DNA from: an uncultured Caulobacterales bacterium
GTDB lineage: Bacteria > Pseudomonadota > Alphaproteobacteria > Caulobacterales > Maricaulaceae
Assembly (NCBI GenBank): GCA_937981945.1
Contig: CALJNJ010000067.1
Span: 1-6,227 of the forward strand
Length of the DNA stretch: 6,227 bases
Reading direction: 5' to 3'
The position numbers were made by a program, and so were the translations under genes. A model generated the notes under the pieces. It searched no databases, was not told where the DNA came from, and was given only the letters and a program-made list of their open reading frames with translations. This document shows positions 1 to 5,268 of this stretch, piece by piece (within the stretch, counting starts at the first letter, position 1; every line of letters begins with the position of its first letter).

Positions 1-36
1 CAGCTTTTATCTTTTTGAACGATTTGCTGACGCGCT

Positions 37-711
37 TTAAACGCCTCGGGCTTTTGCCTTCAAACCTTTAATCTGGCGACCGGCTCTGCGGATAATCGTT
101 ATGACAGAGCCGGCAATAATGACCCACAAAGTTATTTTCAAAACGTCATGCTCGGCAGACCATAAAGGCTCGAACGCTGCGGCCAACAGTCCGAGGCACA
201 ACACAACCATTCGGTGAGGTTTCGCCATGGGCCCCGAAAAATCAGCCGCCAAACCATTGGCGCGGCCCAGTTCTCTGACATAGGCTACAAAGACGGCCAA
301 TCCGCCGGCGATCCATCCAAGTTCTGAATTGAGGGCCGCATATCCGGCCCCCGCAAAAATGGCCATATCAGCAGCACGATCGGGGAACTCATTCCAAAAC
401 GGCCCGTCTGCGCCGCCCTTACCGCCTTCAATGGCGACCATGCCGTCAAATAAATTACACAAAAGCCTGAGCTGAATAGCGGCGATCGCGCCGATTAACG
501 GCCAGGCTCTGTGCCAAAGATTTTCCGTGTCTATAAAGGACGTACTGAACCAATAGAGCAGTCCAAATGCCACAAATCCAAAAACCATACTCATGAACGA
601 GATTTGATTAGGTGTGATCCCTGAGCGTGCTAAAGCGCCGGCCATTTTTGACGCCCATCCGGTATTGCGGGCCGATATGGGACGGCGATCTTCAGTTTGA
701 TTGTCAGCCAT
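37..711 (-). CDS. CDP-alcohol phosphatidyltransferase, YnbA-like subfamily
   Basis: Integral inner-membrane enzyme predicted to move a phosphatidyl group from a CDP-linked lipid to an alcohol acceptor; the acceptor is not known. The 224-residue protein has about six hydrophobic segments (roughly residues 38-57, 70-88, 112-127, 130-148, 166-184, 188-209). The family signature DxxDGxxAR-x8-G-xxxDxxxD is present in altered form: N86-L-F-D89-G90, A93-I94, G103, N107, D111, with an extra D115. Thus the first and third Asp are Asn and the Arg is Ile. From memory, E. coli YnbA carries the same two Asn, so this looks like a subfamily trait rather than decay. I chose ATG at 709-711 over an in-frame ATG 13 codons upstream because GGAG lies 8 bases before it and the shorter form begins a typical polar N-terminus. 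It overlaps the upstream gene by 8 bases, implying translational coupling. Family assignment is firm; substrate is open. Confidence 0.88.
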   Translation of the reverse strand: MADNQTEDRRPISARNTGWASKMAGALARSGITPNQISFMSMVFGFVAFGLLYWFSTSFIDTENLWHRAWPLIGAIAAIQLRLLCNLFDGMVAIEGGKGGADGPFWNEFPDRAADMAIFAGAGYAALNSELGWIAGGLAVFVAYVRELGRANGLAADFSGPMAKPHRMVVLCLGLLAAAFEPLWSAEHDVLKITLWVIIAGSVITIIRRAGRQIKGLKAKARGV

Positions 712-1108
712 GTTGTTGTCTCCACAAACGATAAGTGTACAGGCAGGCATAAGAAAAAGCGACGCTGAACGGGATAATGACAGTGGCGAACAATTCCGGC
801 GTTGCAGCGGCCATATGTGACCCGACCAAGAGGGCTAAAGAGCCGCTACACACAATGAGCGGCGGTGCGAAAAGGGCGGCGACAGAACGTTCCCTTTTAA
901 AGAAATACCGGGATAATGCTTCCAGAGATTTTTTCATAAAAAGCGTAATCGTCGCCGACAGAGCGCCCTGTAAAACGGCCGCTTTTAAGGCGTCTTCGGG
1001 CGCGTGAAAACGATTAGCAAAGTAAGCCCAACTTCCCATGGCCAAAAATGCAAAAGCCAAATGCACAAATGTGCTATCAAGAGCTTTTTGAATTAACGAC
1101 TTCAGCAT
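704..1108 (-). CDS. Small conserved-looking membrane protein of unknown function
   Basis: I cannot assign a function. The 134-residue protein has about four hydrophobic segments (roughly residues 13-31, 42-58, 77-98, 104-125), with a basic stretch around residues 59-74 (KK, KRER) and a basic C-terminal tail (RLWRQQHG), suggesting a cytoplasmic loop and tail by the positive-inside rule. Segment 2 is broken by polar residues (QG, S, T). No cleavable signal peptide or catalytic motif is visible. It is the first gene leftward of the 45-base divergent gap, and its stop overlaps the start of the CDP-alcohol phosphatidyltransferase by 8 bases, so the two are very likely co-translated and may act together as a subunit, chaperone or lipid transporter; that is inference from position. 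The ribosome-binding site is weak: an AAGG about 11 bases before the ATG. The open frame on the opposite strand at 777-1007 looks like a shadow, and the membrane pattern supports this strand. Confidence 0.8.
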   Translation of the reverse strand: MLKSLIQKALDSTFVHLAFAFLAMGSWAYFANRFHAPEDALKAAVLQGALSATITLFMKKSLEALSRYFFKRERSVAALFAPPLIVCSGSLALLVGSHMAAATPELFATVIIPFSVAFSYACLYTYRLWRQQHG

Positions 1109-1153
1109 AGAGTTGTGAACCTTTTGTTATTCACAGCCTGATAGGCAAAGTTT
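1109..1153. promoter_or_regulatory. Divergent intergenic region between the two lipid arms
   Basis: The 45 bases separate two head-to-head genes and must hold, or overlap, the promoters for both arms of the lipid cassette. AGG at 1143-1145 lies 8 bases before the rightward ATG and is a plausible ribosome-binding site. No convincing -35/-10 pair fits within the gap on either strand, so promoters probably extend into the flanking coding sequence or depart from the sigma-70 consensus. The region contains the dyad described separately. Confidence 0.6.
1114..1135. promoter_or_regulatory. 22-base inverted repeat, candidate operator
   Basis: The two arms are TGTGAA (1114-1119) and TTCACA (1130-1135), a perfect 6-base inverted repeat with a 10-base spacer, lying inside the only sizeable intergenic gap. 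Arm centres are 16 bases apart, about one and a half helical turns. The layout resembles a binding site for a dimeric regulator but is not a CRP/FNR site, because the inner gap (12 bases between TGTGA and TCACA) is too wide. A hairpin is possible but would have a weak stem. Which regulator would bind is unknown, and a chance match of this size cannot be excluded. Confidence 0.35.
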
Positions 1154-2104
1154 ATGAATTGGCTAACAAACATCCCGTTTGTTTTAAAATTGGGCTATGG
1201 GGGCGTTTTTCTGCTCTTGGTGATCGGCACAATTTTGTCGATCATTTTACCAAAAGTGAAGCCCGGTAAATGGGATGACCTTGTCCCAAGAATGAAGTCT
1301 TGGTGGGTCATGTGCGGTCTGGTATTGGCCGCGCTGCTCAGTGGCTGGAAAGCCGTCGTCATTCTGTTTGCTTTTATCAGCTATCTGGCGCTCAAAGAGT
1401 ATATGACCTTAGCGCCGACCCGCAAACAAGATCGCGGTGTCGTACTGTTTGGCTATTTATTGATCCCGCTGACCTATGCTCTGGTTTGGATCAATAATTA
1501 TATGATCTTTCTGATTTTCATCCCGGTCTATGCGTTTTTTGCCATGGCTATTATGATGGCGCTGACCAAGCGAACGGACGGATTTTTGACGACCTCAGGC
1601 ATTGTCAATTTCGGACTTTTGACCTGTGTCTATAATGTGGCCTATGCGGCGTTTCTCATGCGAACGCCGGCTGCAGAATTACCGGCCGCAGGTCCGGCGG
1701 GCTTAGTATTCTTTCTGATATTGGTCACCCAGTTCAATGATATGTCCCAATATATGTTCGGCAAAGTTTTCGGGCGGCGTAAAATAAGCCCAAATATAAG
1801 CCCTAATAAAACCTGGGGCGGAGCAATCGGCGGTTTTGTTGCAACGGGTATTTTATTTGTTTGGTTAGCGCCGTATTTTACGCCGCTGACGTTTTGGCCC
1901 AGTGTTTTTATTGGCGCGACCTTGCCGATTATGGGCTTTTTTGGCGATATCACCATGTCCGCTATCAAGCGTGATTTGGGCGTGAAGGATGCCAGTCTAT
2001 TAATCCCGGGTCACGGCGGCGTTCTCGACCGTATAGACAGCCTTATTTTCACAGCTCCGTGGTATTTCCATATGTTGGCTTATTTTGCTCTGGAGCGGTT
2101 TTAA
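1154..2104 (+). CDS. Phosphatidate cytidylyltransferase, CdsA/YnbB-like
   Basis: Membrane enzyme that condenses CTP with phosphatidic acid to give CDP-diacylglycerol and pyrophosphate. The 316-residue protein is strongly hydrophobic, with about eight membrane segments. The full CdsA signature is at residues 269-295: S-x-I-K-R, K278-D279, then PGHGGxxDRID, with every key position kept. Upstream, residues 196-223 match the second conserved block (D196, Y200-M-F-G-K, SPNKTWGG), but canonical DSGAY reads DMSQY, SPxKTWEG reads SPNKTWGG, and GDLTES reads GDITMS (265-269). These changes suit a YnbB-like paralogue rather than the housekeeping cdsA. Pairing with a YnbA-like transferase across a short divergent gap supports this. 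The chosen ATG has AGG 8 bases upstream. The stop overlaps the next start as TAATG, so the acyltransferase is co-translated. Enzyme class is near certain; the paralogue call is inferred. Confidence 0.92.
   Translation: MNWLTNIPFVLKLGYGGVFLLLVIGTILSIILPKVKPGKWDDLVPRMKSWWVMCGLVLAALLSGWKAVVILFAFISYLALKEYMTLAPTRKQDRGVVLFGYLLIPLTYALVWINNYMIFLIFIPVYAFFAMAIMMALTKRTDGFLTTSGIVNFGLLTCVYNVAYAAFLMRTPAAELPAAGPAGLVFFLILVTQFNDMSQYMFGKVFGRRKISPNISPNKTWGGAIGGFVATGILFVWLAPYFTPLTFWPSVFIGATLPIMGFFGDITMSAIKRDLGVKDASLLIPGHGGVLDRIDSLIFTAPWYFHMLAYFALERF
2092..2095 (+). promoter_or_regulatory. Ribosome-binding site that fixes the acyltransferase start
   Basis: GGAG lies 8 bases before the ATG at 2104, inside the last codons of the cytidylyltransferase. 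It favours that ATG over an in-frame ATG 15 codons upstream at 2059, which would overlap the previous gene by 46 bases. Confidence 0.7.
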
Positions 2105-2757
2105 TGATCGACCTGCTGCGTAAAGCCATTCAAATATTTCTGGCCAGGCCAATTGCAAAATTTGTTATCGGCATGGATGTAATCGGTAGAGACAACCTCC
2201 CGACAGAAGGGCCGGTCATCGTCGCGGCCAATCATAACAGCCATATAGATACGCTGATCCTGCTGTCACTATTTTCCACAAAAGTCCTCCACAATGTTCG
2301 GCAGGTCGGGGCCGCGGATCACTTTTTAAAAACACGGATGATGAGCTGGATTTCAATCAATATTATCGGAATGATTCCAATCCACCGCAAAAAAGCGGGT
2401 CAAGGAGAGGATCTCTTGGCGGACAGCCGCGCTGCCCTCGAGGCCGGCCGCATACTCGTTGTGTTTCCTGAAGGTACGCGCGGGGAAGCCGAAGAAATGG
2501 CCGGGTTCAAAACCGGAGTTGCCCGCCTGGCGAAAGACTTTCCGGATATTCCGGTTGTGCCCATCTATATTCAGGGAGCAGGCCGGGTTCTGCCGCGCGG
2601 CTCCAAATTGCTCGTTCCGTTTAATTGCACGGCTGTTGTTGGTGAGCCGATTAATTGGGCAAGCCACAGCGACAATGATCGTCATATATTTATGGAAAAC
2701 TTGAAGGTGACTATCCAAGAGCTCAGCACTGAGGCCAGTCCGCTCCGTTGGGACTAA
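2104..2757 (+). CDS. 1-acylglycerol-3-phosphate O-acyltransferase family protein (PlsC-like)
   Basis: Predicted to esterify the sn-2 position of lysophosphatidic acid, giving phosphatidic acid, the substrate of the cytidylyltransferase encoded just before it. The 217-residue protein carries the four glycerolipid acyltransferase blocks in order: NHNSHID (catalytic H44 and D49), IPIHRK at 91-96, FPEGTRG at 121-127 with the phosphate-binding Arg, and VVPIYIQG at 151-158. Its length is normal for compact bacterial PlsC proteins. An N-terminal hydrophobic/basic stretch (about residues 4-23) probably anchors it to the inner membrane. The ATG overlaps the upstream stop by one base and has a good GGAG site. 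Its stop overlaps tail to tail with the E2 gene on the other strand. Some members of this family acylate ornithine lipids or other acceptors; the neighbouring gene argues for a glycerophosphate substrate, but this is inference. Confidence 0.92.
   Translation: MIDLLRKAIQIFLARPIAKFVIGMDVIGRDNLPTEGPVIVAANHNSHIDTLILLSLFSTKVLHNVRQVGAADHFLKTRMMSWISINIIGMIPIHRKKAGQGEDLLADSRAALEAGRILVVFPEGTRGEAEEMAGFKTGVARLAKDFPDIPVVPIYIQGAGRVLPRGSKLLVPFNCTAVVGEPINWASHSDNDRHIFMENLKVTIQELSTEASPLRWD
2754..2757. other. Tail-to-tail overlap of two stop codons
   Basis: The plus strand reads CTAA: TAA at 2755-2757 ends the acyltransferase and TAG (complement of 2754-2756) ends E2. There is no room for an intergenic terminator, so transcription from each operon must run into the other or stop within coding sequence. 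Confidence 0.85.
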
Positions 2758-4250
2758 TTTAAAAACATCAGGATCGGGTCTTCGAGCAGGCCTTTGATAT
2801 ATTGCATCATGGCGGCGGCGTCATAACCATCAATAATTCTGTGGTCGCAGGATATTGAAAAATTCATGACCAAGCGCTCGGCGACTTCGCCGTTTTCCAA
2901 GACCAATTTAGGCCGAATTTTGTTAGGCCCAAAAATAGAGACTTGCGGCCGGTTGATAACAGGCGTGGTGGCAATGCCGCCAAGCGGTCCGAGACTGGTT
3001 AAGGTCGTTGTCGCGCCGGTTAACTCGTCTTTCGTTAGGGTCGCATTGCGCGCACCTTCAGCCAAGCGCGCGATTTCCGCCGCGGTTTCCCAAACGTTGA
3101 GACTTTCAGCATGGCGTACAACCGGCACCATCAGGCCTTGATCGGTTTGAGCCGCAACACCTAAATGGATCGGTTCAAATTGTGAGAGATACCCGTCTTC
3201 GTCTTGATAAAGTGCATTCATTTGCGGCCATTGCCTGATGCCGGAAATCATGGCGCGGATAATAAACGGCAAGACCGTGAGCTTGGGTTTGTCGTCTCCT
3301 TTTTTGGCGTTGAGACGTTTACGCAAAGCCTCCAGCTCCGTGACGTCAATTTCCTCAACATAGGTGAAATGGGGAATATTACGTTTGGACGCCTGCATCC
3401 GCTCAGCAATAACACGCCGCATACCGATGATTTTTATGCGGGTTTCGCCGCTGAGTGGTTCCATCGCTTTTTCAAATAATTCGAGATCAGCGTGGGTGAC
3501 ATTGCCCGACTGCCCGGACGCTTTCACCTTTGATAAATCAATACCGGCATCTTTGGCGCGTTTGCGTACGGCCGGCGACGCCAAGGCTTTGCCACCCTGC
3601 AATGCTTTTGTCTGCGGCGCCTGCTTTGTTTCCGGCTTGGGCGATGGGGTTGCCGGAACTTTTTTGGGTGCGGGCGCCGGCGAAGGCGTGCTGCCCTCGA
3701 CATTTTCAAATACAACCAGATCAGCACCTACGGCAATAATATCACCTTCGGCGCAGCCCAACTTGGCCGCCACCCCTGAGACAGGCGCCGTCAGCTCTAT
3801 TGTGGCCTTATCGGTCATCGCGTCAGCGACAGGGTCATCTTCTTCGATCACCTGACCTTCTTTAATATGCCAGGCAGTTATTTCAGCTTCTACGACACCT
3901 TCGCCAATATCCGGCATTTTGAAAACAAACGTCCCGCCTTCCGAGTTTGAACTTAAGTTCGCAACCGGGGGTATGGAAGACGGAACGTCTGCCGAAACTG
4001 CCGGAGCAGTTTCTGTCTCAAAAACCACTAAATCGGCGCCGACGGCGAGGATATCGCCGGCGTCACATCCCAGTGACAGAATTTTGCCGGACACGGGCGC
4101 TGTCAGCTCTATGGTCGCTTTGTCGGTCATGGCGTCAGCGATCGGTTGGTCTTCTTCTGCCATATCTCCGACAGCCACGTGCCAAGCGGTGATTTCGGCC
4201 TCAACGACACCCTCGCCAATGTCCGGCATTTTGAAACGATATTCGTTCAA
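2754..4250 (-). CDS. bkdB: Branched-chain 2-oxoacid dehydrogenase E2 (dihydrolipoyl acyltransferase), two lipoyl domains
   Basis: Core of the branched-chain 2-oxoacid dehydrogenase complex; it takes the branched acyl group from E1 onto lipoyl-lysine and transfers it to CoA in the cytoplasm. With the TTG start chosen here it has 498 residues: lipoyl domain 1 (about 5-78, lipoyl K44 in TDKATIE), lipoyl domain 2 (about 109-182, K148), a Pro/Ala/Lys linker (about 187-220), a peripheral subunit-binding domain (about 222-259) and the catalytic domain (about 267-498) with the DHRIIDG motif (H470, D474). TTG at 4248-4250 is preferred because GGAAGG lies 8 bases upstream and the protein then begins MNEYRFKMPDIGEG, the usual E2 opening. 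The next ATG (7 codons in) has no ribosome-binding site, and the upstream ATG at 4364 would place 110 bases inside E1-beta. Only four bases separate it from the E1-beta stop. E2 proteins of the pyruvate or 2-oxoglutarate complexes are less likely because of the E1 partners. Confidence 0.93.
   Translation of the reverse strand: MNEYRFKMPDIGEGVVEAEITAWHVAVGDMAEEDQPIADAMTDKATIELTAPVSGKILSLGCDAGDILAVGADLVVFETETAPAVSADVPSSIPPVANLSSNSEGGTFVFKMPDIGEGVVEAEITAWHIKEGQVIEEDDPVADAMTDKATIELTAPVSGVAAKLGCAEGDIIAVGADLVVFENVEGSTPSPAPAPKKVPATPSPKPETKQAPQTKALQGGKALASPAVRKRAKDAGIDLSKVKASGQSGNVTHADLELFEKAMEPLSGETRIKIIGMRRVIAERMQASKRNIPHFTYVEEIDVTELEALRKRLNAKKGDDKPKLTVLPFIIRAMISGIRQWPQMNALYQDEDGYLSQFEPIHLGVAAQTDQGLMVPVVRHAESLNVWETAAEIARLAEGARNATLTKDELTGATTTLTSLGPLGGIATTPVINRPQVSIFGPNKIRPKLVLENGEVAERLVMNFSISCDHRIIDGYDAAAMMQYIKGLLEDPILMFLN
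3705..3923 (-). repeat. Second copy of the internal lipoyl-domain duplication
   Basis: Encodes 73 residues from FKMPDIGEG to VVFE, matching the first copy (4017-4235) without gaps at 58 of 73 positions (about 79% by my count). The copies start 312 bases apart. Long stretches are also alike at the DNA level, for example around the lipoyl-lysine codon. Confidence 0.85.
4017..4235 (-). repeat. First copy of the internal lipoyl-domain duplication
   Basis: Encodes the N-terminal lipoyl domain, from FKMPDIGEG to VVFE, with the lipoyl-lysine in TDKATIE. Differences from the second copy cluster in three short surface stretches (after TAWH, after APVSG, and after LGC), while the lysine loop and both ends are identical. 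Confidence 0.85.
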
Positions 4251-4254
4251 GTGA

Positions 4255-5268
4255 CTAGCCTTCCAGAACTTTCCGAATGCCTGTCTTAACCCGAATAGGT
4301 CCGGGGAAATAGGCCCATTCTTGTGCGTGCGGATAAGGGGCATCCCAACCTGTAACCCGCTCAATGGGGGCTTCCAAATGATAGAAACAGGATTCCTGAA
4401 CTTGCGCCATTAGCTCAGCGCCAAATCCTGAGGTTCGCGTGGCTTCATGGAGAATGAGACAACGGCCTGTCTTTTTAACCGATTCCGCAATCGCATCAAT
4501 ATCAAGCGGTAATAACGACCGAAGATCCAGAATATCCGCCGAGACACCCAGTTCGGCGGCTGCAGCTTCGGCAACCCAAACCATAGTTCCATATGTTAGG
4601 ATTGTCAGCTGGTCGCCTTCGTGCAGTTTTCGGGCGGACTCAAGTTCAACGCGGTAGTGGCCTTCCGGAACCTCGCCGAATTCATGCCCTGACCAACTGA
4701 CGGCCGGCGTATGGGGATCTCCGTAAAACGGCCCGTTATAAAGCCGTTTGGGCTCCAAGAACAGAACCGGGTCATTGTCTTCAATGGCGGCAATCAACAA
4801 GCCTTTAGCGTCGTAAGGATTGGACGGTATAACGGTTTTCAAGCCTGCAATATGGGTGAACAGAGCTTCCGGACTTTGACTGTGGGTTTGGCCGCCGTAA
4901 ATGCCGCCGCCGACAGGGGTTCGGATGGTCAGAGGCGCGGTAAAATCTCCATTGGAGCGATGGCGTAAACGAGCAGCTTCCGAAGCGATTTGATCAAATG
5001 CCGGATAAATATAATCGGCGAACTGTATTTCAGCGATGGGGCGCAATCCGTTAGCCGCCATGCCAATGGCAATGCCCATAATGCCGCCTTCAGAAATCGG
5101 TGTATCAAAGCATCGGTGTAATCCGTGGGTCTCCTGAAGCCCTGCCGTGCATCGAAAAACGCCGCCGAAAAAGCCCACATCTTCGCCAAAGACAAGGACG
5201 TCCGGATCCTGGCTCATTTTGACATCCATGGCAGAACGGATGGCTTCGATCATATTCATCTCGGCCAT
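4255..5268 (-). CDS. bkdA2: Branched-chain 2-oxoacid dehydrogenase E1 component, beta subunit
   Basis: Beta half of the thiamine-diphosphate-dependent decarboxylase that acts on the 2-oxoacids of valine, leucine and isoleucine and reductively acylates the E2 lipoyl group. The 337 residues match the family's usual length (about 330-340). Typical blocks are visible: FGEDVGFFGGVFRCT (27-41), the TPISEGG segment with E60 expected to contact the thiamine aminopyrimidine, AEIQFADYIYPAFDQI (79-94), HSQSPE (129-134) with the conserved active-site His, and the transketolase C-terminal domain from about residue 215 (VILDLR-type strand, LLPLD, HEATRTSGFGAE). GGVFRCT and EIQFADYI are hallmarks of the branched-chain rather than the pyruvate enzyme. 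The ATG overlaps the E1-alpha stop by one base (TAATG) and has GGAG 7 bases upstream (5276-5279), so the subunits are translationally coupled, fitting a 2:2 heterotetramer. Confidence 0.94.
   Translation of the reverse strand: MAEMNMIEAIRSAMDVKMSQDPDVLVFGEDVGFFGGVFRCTAGLQETHGLHRCFDTPISEGGIMGIAIGMAANGLRPIAEIQFADYIYPAFDQIASEAARLRHRSNGDFTAPLTIRTPVGGGIYGGQTHSQSPEALFTHIAGLKTVIPSNPYDAKGLLIAAIEDNDPVLFLEPKRLYNGPFYGDPHTPAVSWSGHEFGEVPEGHYRVELESARKLHEGDQLTILTYGTMVWVAEAAAAELGVSADILDLRSLLPLDIDAIAESVKKTGRCLILHEATRTSGFGAELMAQVQESCFYHLEAPIERVTGWDAPYPHAQEWAYFPGPIRVKTGIRKVLEG
4259..4264 (-). promoter_or_regulatory. Ribosome-binding site that supports a TTG start for E2
   Basis: Read on the minus strand this is GGAAGG, formed by the last two sense codons of E1-beta, with an 8-base spacer to TTG at 4248-4250. 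No comparable site precedes the downstream ATG. Confidence 0.65.

Noticed and set aside
1..40. Possible 3' end of a plus-strand gene whose TAA (38-40) would overlap the transferase stop (37-39)
   Set aside because: Only a dozen codons are visible, more than one frame stays open to a nearby stop, and nothing identifies a family, so no feature is called.
712..750. Longer N-terminus for the CDP-alcohol transferase (13 extra residues)
   Set aside because: ATG at 711 has GGAG at ideal spacing; the extra residues lie inside the upstream gene and do not resemble the family start.
777..1007. 76-codon open frame on the plus strand opposite the small membrane protein
   Set aside because: No domain or membrane pattern; the minus-strand frame has clear hydrophobic segments and an operon-style overlap with its neighbour.
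1114..1135. CRP/FNR-type binding site
   Set aside because: The half-sites look similar to TGTGA/TCACA, but the inner gap is 12 bases rather than 6, which does not fit that class of dimer.
2059..2103. Longer N-terminus for the acyltransferase (15 extra residues)
   Set aside because: It would overlap the cytidylyltransferase coding region by 46 bases, whereas ATG at 2104 has a good ribosome-binding site and a TAATG junction.
3364..3855. 163-codon open frame on the plus strand opposite E2
   Set aside because: It is antisense to the conserved subunit-binding and lipoyl regions, has low-complexity Ala/Ser/Thr/Pro composition mirroring the E2 codons, and shows no recognisable domain.
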